64,000 bases of DNA from Dirofilaria immitis (taxonomy: Eukaryota > Nematoda > Chromadorea > Rhabditida > Onchocercidae), in assembly GCA_024305405.1 (NCBI GenBank), contig JAKNDB010000098.1, forward strand, positions 2,374,501 through 2,438,500, in the 5' to 3' direction. How positions within the stretch are numbered: the stretch's first letter is position 1; each line of letters starts with the position of its first letter. A model generated the notes under the pieces. That model was given only the letters and a program-made list of their open reading frames with translations, ran no database searches and was not told the origin of the DNA. A program made the translations under genes and the position numbers. Positions 1-18,400 of this stretch are shown piece after piece.

Positions 1-3000
1 CGAATACATTGGATTCAACGGCCAGATTGAGTATACATGATCATCAATTATGCGAATTGCTGCGTTATTGTTCGTTGCTATTGAATAATATTTCCACATC
101 GGCAGCTATTCGTTCGCATTTACATCTTTTTCTTTTCAATTTAGGTTAGTTTAGTTATATTTTTAGTTTTTTTCCTTTAAATTCATTCTTGTTTTTTTTT
201 TTAATTCGATGTAGGATTCATTATTGTTTGGTGATAAGTAATAAATAGTTTACATTGTTGGAATTTATTTCATATATTTTTAGTTTAATTGATTTTATTT
301 CATATCTAATTTTCTTTTTCTTTTTTTTCTTATGTAGATATATTCGATAACGATATATGTTATAGATCACTTCAAAGTTTTAATATTTAAATTACGCATA
401 AAATAAGCTAACAATATCGAAAAAGAATCTTAATAAAATTAAGTTAAAGTGTTCATATTGTAAAATTATTTCTAAATCTTTTCCAATTAAAAAGCACATT
501 TCAGCTTTTTATAATATCTCGATCAGAAGATATTTGGCAGGAGAAAATTTACAAATTTGTGGATCAGTTTTTGAATGTCTAAAATTATCACTTCGAGAGC
601 AGCTTGGTCCGCAAAATCTTATCGACGTATTGCGATTACTTCAGGTATATTATATTTGTATTGATAAGTTTAATAATATATTTCTAATCTTGTTGCTTAC
701 GTTTTATTATTTGTTTAGGTGCTTACTTATGAGAGAAATGTAGTGCTTGGAATATGGACGAATGATCTTATCTCATTTCTTTTAAGCGAAGTGTTAGTTT
801 TAACTTTCTATAAATTATTGCTATATATTTTATAGTCAGTTTAATCTCTCTGATATTTAATTTATCGTATTAGATCATAAGTTTGTATAATTCGGATAAT
901 CACAGTTATTAATTCTGTTACGCATAATGTGCATTTATTAGAAATTTTCATAGCAAACCGTATTTGCAAATACTTTTTCCTAATCGATTTTCCTATAGAA
1001 CTTGTGATGATGAACCGGAATGGCTTCCTTATTGTATAGCCATATTATGTAACCTTGCTGCCAGATCAAAATCAGCTTGCTTAAGAATACGTAAATCAGT
1101 AAGTTGATTTTTCTTCCATTTTATAAAACGATATTTTAAATTTTACATTTAATCGAAAGAATATGATGCATGAATTTTATTATTTTCATCTCATTAATTG
1201 AATCATAGATAATGAAATGATGTCATTGTTTCAATTAATTTGATATGAAAAATACTTACAGTCATCTTATAAAGCTTTCAATTATAAACTGCTAAAACTA
1301 TTAGCTCATGATTCACGAACTGTGGTTATTTCATCTCTTGTACTTGTCGGTTTTCTGGAGGAGAAACTTCGTGACACGGTAACTTGGTTAAACATGTTTT
1401 TTTAGAAATTAATTTAAACTACCATAGATAATCTTTATTAATACATAGTACAAAGCCTTAATCATATCTTATGCTTTTGCTAATGATAACAAGCTTTGCG
1501 AAATTAACTGTATGAATTATTTTACTTATAGAATTTTAACACTTTTTAAAAATATTTTTCACATTAGAAACATATAATCTTAAATGCAAATTTAAATTTA
1601 TATTAAATAATGAATAGAAAATTACTTACTTCAGGTATTTTGTTTTCGAAACATTCCTCAAACATTCCGGTGCATTTTTAACGTTTTAATTCTTGGTGAT
1701 CATTTGATGACACGGCATATTGCTGTTGATCTATTGAAGCGATTAATTGTCAACGATTCTCCCGATGTATACCTGCTTTCCTTTCATTTCAAACATTTAT
1801 ATTTAAATATTCCTCTGTTTTCACTAATATTTACTAATAATGAGAATATATGAGCAGAATTTTTGGAAATGTTTCTGCAATTATTTTAAATTTGTGCTTC
1901 TATTTCAACTATTATCCATATTAGTTCTATCATATTTTCTTTTTCTTTCTTTGAGAAAAGGTAAAAAAAATGGAAACAGACCAAATTTTACAGATATCAT
2001 CGGCTCCAACAATTACATCTACAGGCAAAGATCTCGCTTCCTATTCATATTTCGAAAATACAATTCAACTTGTTGCAGGCCTTTTCGTTCAAATTGATCC
2101 TCGTACTGAAGAATCAATTAAGGTAAATATTTAAAAAAATAGATTAATTCATTTATAATTTAAAATTTGCTAACAATTTCATATTTCTTACAAGATTTTC
2201 GATGATTTAATTTGTAAAAATGTTTATAGGTGTACGATTTGCTTTTGTTATTTTGTTCGCTAGCACAGTTACGATCAGCAACTGCCCAAGCTATTTTGCG
2301 ATGCACATCATCTAAAGAAAAATTAACAACGCCAATTATAGCTATCTGCAATACATCTGGTCTATCTTTCGATGAAGCTATTCAGCCTGAAATTCCTTTG
2401 AAAGCTATACGTCTTCTCATTTATCTGATTCAGGTGCAAAAAAATGAATTATTGATATTTTCCATTTTGACATGATAATCTGTAGAAAATTTAATATGAG
2501 TGCTGATACGAAATATTAAGCTTCATTGAAAATTTCAATTAACTTTTCCAAACTCAGGAAAGTTTTCATCTATATGTTTCTCAATAAATGCAGCTTATTT
2601 GATTATTATGTCGTTAAGTGATATTGTGGTAATGTATTTGATAATCTCAAGGAAATTTTGTTCAGGAACTGATGGAAAATAATGGCCATATACAAATTGT
2701 TTTACCAGTTGAACATATTTTACGACTTATTGAAACTAATCTAAAAACAGCGATTGAAACAGTCAGCAGCTTTGTAAAATTTCAGTGTCAAAGAATAACT
2801 GAAGGATTACGTCTCGTTGAAAGTAATCAGTTTATCTAATTGTTATCATCAAGAATTATATCTTATTTAGGTGTTGTAGCTCCCTCTATGATATGTGTAA
2901 TTTTCTTTTAATTTTTTTTTCTATAGCGATTCTAAATGATGACGAAATAAAAACACATTTATTGGAAGTTGTCACTGCTCCACTTTGTTCTCACATCATC

Positions 3001-6000
3001 GAATCACAGATGATTTCAAATACTATCGTTACTTACGTAGGACAACCTGCAATACAACATAATGGATCGTTGCCTGAATGGTGGTAAGTTTTCTATTTGT
3101 TACTTTTCATTGTAAGATTCACGAATTAATTTAATTCGACTTATTAATAACATGGACTCCTGATTTCTGTACTTTTTAAAAATATTTTTCAAATTTATAA
3201 GATTTATTACTATTTGATAATTCATGGTTTTGTAATTTATAATGTACAAGAGATATTTGTTTACGTTACTTAAGCAGAATATTGATTTTTGATAAACTGC
3301 AAGTTTATTTTGCTTTACATTATTCTAACATATTCTGGAAAATAATAAATTTTTTTCCATTTTTATCTAAAAAGTTTTTGTGATATTTTTACTACTTCAA
3401 TAGATGAATCATGTGCAAATTTACAGCGTCGATGGTGTAGCAGTTGTCTTGAAACTATTAAAAGTTCTAATCGTGCTAAAGGATTATTCAAAGACCCACA
3501 AAGATTTGTATTGGAAAATATTAAAGGTTATTGATTGACTGATTTGATAGTTAAGTATTTTATGTTTTAGAATTTGCTTTCATTGTTTGTCTTTCAGGAT
3601 GATCGTCTAGTGCCGTTCATCGCATATGCAATCGCTGATGGTGGTATTGATCTGACACATGAAGCTTTACTTCTTTACATACATTGTGCACAAAGTCAAA
3701 CTTTTCCCACAAAATGGTATAATTTTTTTGAGAAAAAGGAAAAAGTTGAAAATCAAGTATTGGGACAAGCATTAATAAACTTCAAGTAATTCTAACTCCA
3801 GCCGGTAACTTGTCTTAGATTCGCTTTATACAGATTATTCAGAAATATTGTTATATGAAGCTCTAGATTATAGGTTTGAAAGTAACTTTAATCACAGGAT
3901 TTCAATATTTTTAATTTCCATTGATAAGTAAATAACAGTTGTTCATAACATGTTATTTAATGATGGAATTCTAATTTACATAATTTACGTTTGTGTTATT
4001 TCTTTGCTTAATTTATCTTAACTAATTATTTTGAGGTTGGGAGATTTGATAGCAAACTGTCCAAGAGAAAAGACTATGTCATCTAATGCAGCAAGCAACT
4101 GTTTTTCTCGGTAAACTTTTCATTTTTTGCTTCGGTATTTTTGTAATCAAGTGATTGTTACAATCCATCATTAGCATCGATAACCAACTACTTGAGCTGA
4201 ATAGGAAATTAATATATGCATATTTGTTTTCTTTATATACTTTCTTCTAGCAGTTGTTCCTCCGAAGTTGCTTTAAATGGTGATATTTACGATTTCTCAA
4301 TAGATGGCAGGAAAACACCCAGTGATCATTCAACAAATAAAAGTGAAATTACAAAACAAATCGATAATCTGCCAGATAAGTTACAGCAAAGAAACGATGT
4401 GAGTTTGAAATTATCTTTGTCATATCTCAAACAGTTTATATAAAGCAGTGCAATATGAGACTGATTCTAAATTAAGGCTAATTCTAAATTCTCAAAATAT
4501 TCATTTCTTTTACGCCATTATATAATGAATTAAGTTTTCAGCTCAAAGATTCTCGAGGATTGCAATTATTAGGTGTGTATGAGAAAGAAATACAATCTCT
4601 AAAGGTATATTTAAATTTCTTGCCTTTATATTGGTTTATTCAGTCAAAACAATCATACTGCACTCTTTTCTTTTTTCTTAGTTCTGTATTTTATTTGAAT
4701 CAAAGTCTTATTTCAGTTTAGAGCTGTGTTTCAACGGAAAATGACATATAGTGCTTCATTTTTTGTTTGTGAAGTTAAAATTTTTGTCAGTTACGAGAAC
4801 CTTATAATATATATTATAAAAAATGGATTTTAGTATTTAGATAAAAATCGATAAAACTTCATTCACAAATTGTTCGAGGTAATTCAAATTAAATCTTTTC
4901 TTTTTTTCATTAATTCATTTTGCTCTCTGATGTATTTTAGATTCGAGAAAAGGAATTAGAGGGAATGTTGGCGAAGATGGAAGATTCACTGCGTCAAAAT
5001 GAATATCTTCAAAGTCTGCATAATAATGAAGAGAATGAGGTATTCATTTTAGATCTTTTTAAATTTCCGAAAAGTTTTGACTTGTAATTGCCTTATAGTT
5101 TTTATAGATAAAAAGTCTTCGAAAGTCTGTTGCCGATTGCGAAAAAAGATTGAGGATTTGAACGCGCTTCTAACTTCCATCTATTCAAAGAAAAAGAAGC
5201 AGAAGAAATGTGTGAAGCTTACAAGAAAATAGCAGAGGAAAAAAATTGGAAGTGGTTATGCTAAGTGACGAGTAAGTTTACCATTTAAAATTTGAGCGAA
5301 TTACACTTTGGTTTTGTATTCTTAATATTCAGGATTTAAAAACTATAGAATAGAGTAGTTAGAATTTTTGTTTTTATTTTAGATTTATTTCGATGGTAGT
5401 GATTTTTCACCAAACTCCTATGAAACGTAAGTGAAATTCGCGATGATAAATACAAGTTCGTTCCATTGACATGTCTAATGATGTCTCATTTTTTTCAATA
5501 CTTACTTATTATTTCTAGGCTTGAAAAAATGACGCAAGAAAAAAATATTTTACAAGAAGAAAATAAAAGTGAGAGAGAGCTTGCTACACTAGCGAAAAGC
5601 CGCTATGACGAGCTGAAGAAAAATTTTCTCAGTAAGCTTTATTTTCTATATAAAATTTAATGCTCTATATTGTTTGAGCATATATAAATTGTTTGTCTGA
5701 TTAGATCGTATCCAGTCTAAAAGAGAAATGAAAGAGAAAGCAAATTTTGATAATATATGACATTATTTTGAATTGGATCAAAATAAACATGAATTTGATC
5801 AAACTGTTTTATATTTCCAGAGCATCAAATGCATTGATTGATAAGGACAAAGAGTGTGTCCAACTCACTAATGAACTTAAAATTTTGGAATTAAAGTTGG
5901 AAGCTAAACAAGCCGAAAACAATGGTTTATATTTCTCATTTTGAAAAGTGTAGAACATTGCACAGAAATTCATCCAATGAATAATAGAGTTTTTTGCATT

Positions 6001-6503
6001 ATGATATTAGATGTTGCTTGATTTTTTTAACTAAAGTATTTGGAATTCCATATAGCAATAGCATCTAGTTAGTAAGAAGTTTATTTCATCAACTTTTTAA
6101 AGTATTAATTTCACTAATATACTACATATTTTAATGCGAAAATAGTTTATGCTTAAATTTCAACATACTTCGTTTTGCAGAGATGATTGATAATCTGAGG
6201 CATGCAGAGAAAAACTGGAAGAATTGACAAATACTAAAAATTCCGAAGTGAAATATTTGCAAGTTTTGGTAATTAGTCTTATATTATTTATCTTAATCAT
6301 TTTTTTACGGTAAGATATTTTGCATAAAGTTTGCGAAGAATGCAAGGGATAACAATGCTTGTTTTCTTGATGAAAAGTTTAAAAAATTTTATAATGCATT
6401 ATAGGTGGATGAGAAACTGGAAGAAATTGAACGACTTAACAAAGAGCTACAAAAAATCTTGAAATTTAAAAATCAGATGATGCAAATGATGAACGAGATT
6501 TGA
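1..6503 (+). CDS. CIP2A: CIP2A-like protein (inhibitor of PP2A), 5' partial, multi-exon
   Basis: Homologue of CIP2A, the armadillo-fold plus coiled-coil protein that in vertebrates binds and restrains phosphatase PP2A. Exons read at 3-144, 541-644, 719-792, 999-1098, 1262-1378, 1635-1766, 1961-2122, 2230-2433, 2666-2822, 2937-3083, 3427-3526, 3598-3718, about 4036-4110, 4251-4398 and then smaller coiled-coil exons to the stop at 6501-6503. Recalled similarity to the human protein is clear in order: WLPYCIAILCNLAARS, LLAHDSRTVVISSLVLVG, NIPQTFRCIFNVLILGDH, YDLLLLFCSLAQLRSATAQ, DDRLVPFIAYAIADGG. After about 4.5 kb the exons are rich in E, K, L and Q, fitting the family's long C-terminal coiled coil. 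The first exon enters from the left edge, so the N-terminus is outside. At 5108-5273 and 6181-6240 single-base shifts are needed to keep the coiled coil open; these look like sequence errors. PP2A regulation in this worm is inferred from the family. Confidence 0.82.
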
Positions 6504-8445
6504 ATCTGTGATCACTTTAACATTAGCACTGAGCGTTTCATACTCTTACATTATAGGCAAAGATTTTTCGCTGCCTTTTTTTTTATATCGCATTCCTTTT
6601 CTAATTTTTATACTGAAAATCTCGTCGTTTTAATTTGTTGTAATTCAGAAAATATATTCTTTCACTAATATGGCGGTGATAGCTCATATTTTTTCGAAAT
6701 TTCGTATTGATAGGGTAATCATAGGTTGCTGGGGAATGTTTACATGAAATAATAACACATCATATAAATTGAAATGTGACATTATTAAGCTGATTTATGC
6801 TGATTGCTGAATGAAATGAAAAATGAGTCAACTCCATGTTTGTTGATAGAGAAATGGAGAAGAGAGAATTTCGAAATGAGACTAATTTTACGATGATAAT
6901 TTAGCTTTAAATAACCATTTTGCTGCTATTTTTTATTCATAATTTATACAGATATTTTGAATCTTCTAATCTTGCACATTAAATTCTTTTGCATCTATAG
7001 TTTTTTTAAATGTAAATAGATTTGAATTTATACTTCGCTGATCTATTTGTATAATGTGAGATGTAATTTTCATAAAAATGTACATATTTGACATTTGAAG
7101 TCTCATTCTGTAATGATTCTTAGTTTCAGAAATTTCATGAGAGAGAGAATTTCATGAGACTTTTTATAAAAATTATGGAAAGTTTTCAAGCAAATTATAC
7201 AAAATGGACTTTTACTATGCCGAATACCAATAGAGCTTTTTTCTGTTTTCGTTGAGATATTGAAAAGATTTATAACTATTTCTTAACTAAATGCAGAAGT
7301 CTTATTTGGAGAAAAATGAAATATGAAAAATAAAAGAGAACAGAGAATATCATCCGAATAATTTACTAATCAAAAAATGAAGCTAAAAGATGCTAATAAG
7401 ATTCATTTATTTAAGATAACAAATAAATGCCAGGATTCATAGCTAATACAATTATTAATTAATATGATGGTTGCTAAGATATTCTTTTCATCGTTATGCG
7501 TAAATGGCTAAATTTGCCAAGTTCTTCCTCAATGCAAACTATTTAATTATACTTTGCAAGACGCTTCGATCGGCATGGTGCTCCGATTTTTATCTACAAT
7601 TTTTTCATATTTATTTCCGTCATTTTTACTGACAAATCATAGGAGAAAAAATCTGAAAATATTTGACATGGATTTTTTTTTTGTTTAGGGAGGTTAATTT
7701 TTAGCTATAAACTATTGCGCTACAACTAACATATAATCCTTTTAGGTTTATAAAGGTGAAACTGATCAGTGAAATTGATCAAATAATTATGAAAAAAACA
7801 ATTCTTTGAATCTCTCTCCTGCATCAGCATATTTGGTTAAAAATAGATAAATAAATCTTACTTGCATAGTAAGTTTATTGCCTGCATGTCAACCAGCATT
7901 GATAATAGTCGTTGTGCAGGTACAGGTAAAATTATTTCACTAACATTTGCCATTTCAGCAATATACCAGGCTTTGCATATTGTTAATGAAATGCCCCAAA
8001 ATTGCATAAGCTCCAAATTTTGCTAAAATATTTTTCGGTAATTTTAAAAATTCAATTTTCTCTTCTTTCAAAATAATTTTATCAAATAATTTGCAAATTA
8101 TAATATCTCAGTGATAATTGATAAATGCAATATGATTTATTAATATTTACAAGAGCTGTTTATTTCATTTATTTTACATTTATTAATTTTAATCTAATTT
8201 TTATTAAATAATACATTTATTTTCTAATGACAATTTTATAACAATCATTTTTCTAACATATAAATAAAAATTTGTATAAATTTTAGTCTGAAAGAAAGAA
8301 AATAATAATAATTCTTATTTATTTATTTATGCTTATAATCAATTTTACATATATTCATTATAAAATTATTATTATTACAATGGTAGAGAGAGAGAGAGAA
8401 AAAAGAAGCTGCAAAAAAATAACAAATACTTACATTTATTTCAAA
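6504..8445. other. Intergenic, AT-rich, no gene seen
   Basis: About 1.9 kb between the CIP2A stop codon and the minisatellite. It is AT-rich with many in-frame stops on both strands and no recognisable domain. The proximal part must hold the CIP2A 3' UTR. Confidence 0.5.
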
Positions 8446-8449
8446 ATAT

Positions 8450-8876
8450 ACGACAAAATCATCGTATATATCTATGATTAGAACGAATCATAATGCATAT
8501 CTATGATTAGACAAAAATATACGACAAAATCATCGTATATATCTATGATTAGAACGAATCATAATGCATAATACGACAAAATCATCGTATATATCTATGA
8601 TTAGAATGAATCATAATGCATATCTATGATTAGACAAAAATATGCGACAAAATCATCGTATATATCTATGATTAGAACGAATCAGAATGCATATCTATGA
8701 TTAGACAAAAATATGCGACAAAATCATCGTATATATCTATGATTAGAACGAATCAGAATGCATATCTATGATTAGACAAAAATATGCGACAAAATCATCG
8801 TATATATCTATGATTAGAACGAATCAGAATGCATATCTATGATTAGACAAAAATATACGACAAAATCATCGTTTTT
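8450..8876 (+). repeat. Minisatellite, about 70-bp unit, six to seven copies
   Basis: Tandem copies of a unit of about 70 bp containing ACGACAAAATCATCG, then TATATCTATGATTAG, then GAATCATAATGCATATC and a second ATCTATGATTAG. One unit is shortened to about 52 bp. Copies differ by single bases (ATACGAC versus ATGCGAC, CATAATG versus CAGAATG). The same motifs recur once at 47780-47870 and in mirror at 52465-52565, so the unit is dispersed in the genome. Confidence 0.9.
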
Positions 8877-8879
8877 ATC

Positions 8880-10044
8880 AAAAATTTGATAAAGAGAATT
8901 TATTAAATTTCGTTTTTTTTTCAATTGTTTATTTATTTTCTTTAAGACAATTAATTTTAATTATTAACCAAAAAAATTATTATTTAATCAAAAATATTTA
9001 ATTATTATTTAATCAAAATTACTTAATTTCTTTTTTTATTAAAAAAATAATTTGTGATATAATTTGAATAAAAAAATAGTAGTATAATTAGTATTTAACT
9101 TATTTTAGCAATAATTAGTACAGGTGCAATTTGATTCGTTAATACATATTTTTGATCGCTTTTAGGATATCTTTTTCCATGATAAATATGCTTATCTTTA
9201 TTACGAAGTTAAAAATGCTTCATGAACTTCATGTTGATGCATCACTTGATACTGCTGAACGAAATATATCTAGAAGAAATTTTAATAATAAAACTTGTAA
9301 CATATCTGAAAATTTTGATAACAAATTATTTGATAATAATAAATATTGGTAAAAAAAAGAAAAAAATGATAAATTAATATGTACGAAATGTTAGCTAACC
9401 TCTTTCAGTAGTAAGTTGATCAACTTCTACAAGTTGGATTATCTCGTCAATCGTAGATGTAACAAGCATGAGTAGCTGTAATTGGCAAATTATTAATCTT
9501 CAGTTAACAGCAATGTATCTATTAAAAAAAAATGATGATAATTAATCAATATAAAAATAGATAAACGATATTTTTAAATATAAAAATGCTACGGATTAAG
9601 ATAATATAAAACTTAGTGATAAATTAATAAATTCATTTTGAATATTCATATCAAACGACAAATAAACGACAAATTTGAATCTAATTTTTCTTCCTCATTT
9701 CCATGATCAACGCTTAAATTCCGTACGTGAAACGTGAAATTTATGAAAGTATAGAATTGAAATATCCATTTCATTTCGCTTAATTATTACTAAGAAATAT
9801 TCGATAAAAAGAAATAAAGATAATAGAAACAACTGAACCTTAGCTCCATTACCTTTAATATTTGAAATTCATGTACTACTTATTTACATTTAATTGATTT
9901 ATTGAGATGAAAAAAATTTACATATCGATTGATTCAAAAAATAATAATCATTTAAAAAAAAAGCATAAAAGGATAAGAGAAAGATCAAATAAGATAATCT
10001 TTGTTATTTGTTACGAATCGAATTGGTTAGATTTAAGCGAAACA
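8880..10044. other. Intergenic, AT-rich, putative kinase promoter region
   Basis: Long A and T runs, no open frame of note apart from a short one at 9152-9352 without recognisable similarity. The last few hundred bases precede the kinase start and would include its promoter; no specific element is identifiable. Confidence 0.45.
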
Positions 10045-10060
10045 TAAACGTTTTTATTAG
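10045..10060 (+). promoter_or_regulatory. Likely spliced-leader acceptor of the kinase gene
   Basis: A T-rich run ending TTTTTATTAG directly abuts the ATG at 10061. An acceptor AG touching or just before the start codon is typical of trans-spliced nematode messages. Inferred from position; no transcript evidence. Confidence 0.55.
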
Positions 10061-13909
<3,849 letters not shown>

Positions 13910-15369
13910 AAAAAAAAAAAAAATAGAAATTAGAAATTCTATTTTCGAAATTTTGTTAAAATATATCGTGTAATTAAAAATTTTGATTTAAAAAATTGTA
14001 TTTTAAGAAGGGAACGAAAAAAGAACCATTTCAATTGAAATTACGTGTATTACGTGATAGATAAAAGCGTACATCAACCAATGCATTAATCAATTTACGA
14101 AACTCTTTTTTTTTTTTAAATTAAGATTACATGAACTGAAGCAATAAAATATTTGAATTTTTTTTTATTTATGAAACAAGAAATCTAAGAGATTGAATAA
14201 ACAAAGGATATAAGCAATTTTTTTTGTTTTTAAATATATGCAAAAGAAAAGAATTCAAATGATAATTTGAAAAAGTTATCACGAAGGTAGGAAAGGTGAA
14301 AATCTTGAAGTTAAAAGAATTGTATGTTTAGGAAAGTTTTTCAAATTATCCATCAACTTATCAATCTTTTATATTTCATACGAATTATCATGTTGCTGTT
14401 CGTTACTATTTTGTAGAATGATAATAGCTAAAATTTGCTACAATTTTCATCACTAATATCTGATCCTATTCCTGTTATCATAATTTATCAGCATTTATAT
14501 CCATATAAACATTTTTTTTTCGGCAACTGTTAAAGATTAATAACTGTGAGGTTTCGAAAAGAGTACAAATATGATCTCAAAAAGCATTTCCTAATTTAAT
14601 TTCATTCATTTTGAAAACTGAAAGCCTAAAGTAATGCACAATATCATGCACACTCTCAGTGATAACCAGTGATAATACATCACATCAATCTAAAATCAAA
14701 TAACAACTAGTGATATCTCAGTTTCATTTCGTCAACCGTCAAAATCGCATAAAATTTCTCCACTGTCTGCACCACTTCGAACTTACTGTACTGCTAGGAT
14801 TCTACAACCTTTTTTTTAAGCAGTTCTTTACTATTGGCGCGTGGTGGGCTATTATTACTTTTAATAGATTCCTAGCTTTACGTGATATTACTAATAAGTT
14901 TTTACGTCTAATTATATGTTGGAAGTAATGGAACCGTTGTCTTATATTTTCATTCAAATGATCATTGTTATTACTACAACTTCTTTTTAAGCAGTTCTTT
15001 TTCATCATTATATTTATTCACAAGTGATCAGTGTTATCACTCTATCTGTTAAAAAGATGAAATTATTTCCTTCGTAGTATTCTTAGCTATTGTGCAGATT
15101 ATTATATTCATTGCTTAGATAACTACTATATGGTTCACTATTGCTTTGGTTTATCTTCTTTGACGATAAAGCCACCGTCTGTTTTGATATAGATATAAGC
15201 TATTCTTCACTATCTTTAGATCAGAATTGAATGTGGAATTGATTTATTTAAGTGTACGACAATGCTATTCATTGTTTTTATTTGGTCAGTGATTTGAGAA
15301 AAGGTATTGTTTGGTGGAAAGAATCAAGGATTCACGAGCTTGTTATTATTTCATATTTCACATCGTCAG
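13910..15369. other. Intergenic between kinase and mtr-4
   Basis: Holds the kinase 3' UTR, with an AATAAA at 14143-14148 about 235 bases after the stop as a plausible poly(A) signal, and the upstream region of mtr-4. A sequence near TTTTAAGCAGTTCTTT occurs twice, at about 14813 and 14986. No gene is visible; the frame at 14710-14928 has no recognisable similarity. Confidence 0.45.
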
Positions 15370-15386
15370 TTTGTTAATCTTTGCAG
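15370..15386 (+). promoter_or_regulatory. Likely spliced-leader acceptor of mtr-4
   Basis: TTTGTTAATCTTTGCAG ends 21 bases before the first ATG (15408). It is a strong nematode-type acceptor with no coding exon in front of it, as expected of a trans-splice site. Confidence 0.55.
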
Positions 15387-15407
15387 ATCACTTGAAGAGT
15401 GTCTAGT

Positions 15408-18400
15408 ATGGATGATATGGAAATCTTCGATGTTTTTGCAGAAGGCAATAGTTCAGCATCACCTGGTAATGTCGATGAAAGTGAAGCAACCAGCAGCAGA
15501 CTTATTAAAAAGTCGGAGGTAATATGTTGTGTTAACTTTTTTTTGTCAGAATTTTGATGCAGCTTAGTCTCGATTTTGATATCATGCGGATAGCAGATAT
15601 TATATGAAGATCATATAAATGTTAATATTATTGATTTGAGATTCTCCAGGATCAGTAATTTTTTGCATCTTATTTGATTTATTTTACTTTCCATTTTCCT
15701 TTTTGTGATTTAACTTCAGAGTGTTTTTTATGTTAAATGTTTTTGTATATTGTTTTGCATTTTATCACTTTCAGTATGATATGAATTTTCAAAAATATCA
15801 TATTTAGATGGGTAAGAAGAAACAAAAAGAATCTCGTGAACGAGCTAACCAGTTATTGGGACAATTATCGTTAGGTTTCACTTCTGATAAAGATGCTACG
15901 ACATTATCTATTGATAATGATGGTGAAGCAGATGACTGTGATGAAGGTATCCTTACTTGTTTCGGTAATTTTATGTGTAAAATGTTTCTCTTGCACCAAT
16001 AATTTGTGGCTTTTTTCTAGAAGTATTGCCGAAAAGATCGAAAATTGAGACTATTACTGAAGAGCTTCATGGTTTAGCTTCACATCCACGAAATAATATC
16101 AAAGTTGTCGAGACTGAAGGAAATTGTTCACATGAAGTAATTTTATGATCTTTCAAAATACATTTTTGTCATTTTTTTCTTCACTGAGTTGATAAATCAT
16201 TTTTTCAGATCGTCTTACCACCAAATATGGAATATGTACCATTGAAGCCACGTACAACAGTTCCAGCCAAGATGTATGAATTCCAGTTAGATTCATTTCA
16301 AAGGGAAGCAATTACCTGTATTGATAACAGTCATTCTGTTCTTGTATCGGCCCATACTTCCGCTGGAAAAACTGTTGTTGCGTTGTAAGTTTTCTAAAGT
16401 TTTATAAATGCAAGTTAATATTGATAGAATTCCTTTCCTCTTCCTTTCCTCCCTTCGTACCCCACTCCCATCCTTTCTCGTCAAAAAAAATTTCTTTGTA
16501 TTATGGAAGGTTCTGCAGAAATTTTTGTTGCTTGCTCGTTTGAATAATTTAGGAATTCAGACACTGAGAAGAGATATGTTGTAATATAAAATGTACTAAA
16601 TCCTAGCATTTAGATACGCTATAGCGATGTCCTTACGTGACAAACAACGTGTTATATATACTTCACCTATCAAAGCTTTGTCTAATCAAAAATATCGAGA
16701 ATTGGAAGAAGAATTTGGTGCAAGTTTTCCTTATTGCTTACTTTCTATCAATGGCATGGAAATGTTCCACATAACTTGATTTTTTAATAATTTTAGGATG
16801 TAGGTTTAATGACTGGTGACAATACATTGAATCCGGATGCTTCCTGCATTGTGATGACTACAGAAATTCTGCGATCAATGTTGTATCGTGGTTCGGAAAT
16901 TATGAGAGAAGTTGGTTGGGTTGTTTTCGATGAAATTCATTATATGCGTGATAAAGGTTTGTAATTTCAGAAATCTTCTGGTGTTTATAAAATTCTTTGG
17001 ATGAGGCACTGCTTTCAATACCAAACGGCATATCCCAAAAGTATTTATGGGAAATAATCAATAGTTTTAAAGTCGAAACAAAGAGATTGGAGTTATTATT
17101 CAATAATTTGTTCAAATTCCTTAAGAACTGTTTAGAGTGTTTGTTTTGTAGAACGTGGCGTTGTTTGGGAAGAAACAATTATTTTACTACCCGATACAGT
17201 ACACTATGTCTTTCTTTCTGCTACGATCCCAAATGCAAGGCAGTTTGCAGGTTAATATGATTAAAATTTAATGCTAAAATGACAAATAAGTTAATGACAA
17301 AATAATTGACAAAGTCGAATTTTGGTAATGTTCGTGAACTTATGCTGCCTTACTTTATTGTATTTTATAGAAAGAATTTTGTAGATTGGGTGGTTTATCT
17401 TCACGAACAACCAGTCCATGTCATATATACTGATTACCGACCAGTGCCTTTGCAACATTTTATATATCCAGCTGGTGGTTCAGGTCTATATGAAGTTGTA
17501 AATATGCAGGTAAAAGTCGAGAAGCGTTTACTGTTACCGGCGATGCCACTGCAAATTTGGTGCAAGAATTTTCAATATTTAATTTGAGATTTAAAGAAAT
17601 ATTGTAGGAAATTTTCGGGAGGATAAATTTACTGAAGCAATGAATGTACTGTCGGAAGTAGGAGATGCAGGACAGGGTGGAATCAATAGAGGAAAGAAAG
17701 GAGGAACAACAGGTAATTTCATAATCGATGTTCATATCGCTCATTCAAAAATTTTTTTCACCAGTACTTTGAAATTATTTTTTTCTGGTTCTTTAATTAT
17801 AATCTTTTTTAATTTATTTCCATCTTTCTAATACTGTTATCATTTAAGGTGAATATTAAAAGAGTAGTTGTAGGTATCTGTTATTTACTTTTCTACTGTT
17901 CATATCACACACATATATATTTTTCTTATATAATCTTTCGAAATTTTTAAAATTCTTTTTAACAGCGATCAGTTTTTATTGAAATTTATAGCATTTCAAG
18001 AAATTTGCAAAACAAAGTAAATTTTTTATTTATCAAATAAATTTACAAAACAAAGTCTTTGAATATCATCATGTCTACTGAAGAATTATATATTTTGAAA
18101 ATCCATATTTTCGTCGCTCTAGGTGTACCTCATGTGGTAAATATAGTACGTACACTTAAAGAACGTGATATGATTCCAGTCATCATTTTTTCATTCAGCC
18201 GAAAGGAGTGTGAAGCATATGCAACACAAATGACGAATTTAGATTTCAATACAGGTAGCTATTGCTATTCTTTTCTGTTCTTTCGAAAATTTAATTTCAT
18301 TGTTTACCAGCAATAAAATTTATATAACTTTTCAGAAGATGAAAAGGCGAAAGTAAAGGAAATATTTGTCAATGCAATCAGTTTATTATCCGAAGAAGAT

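Noticed and set aside
1..3000. First reading of the left gene as vesicle-tethering factor p115/USO1
   Set aside because: The order of armadillo segments and motifs such as CRxxNIPQTFRCIFNVLI match CIP2A, not p115.
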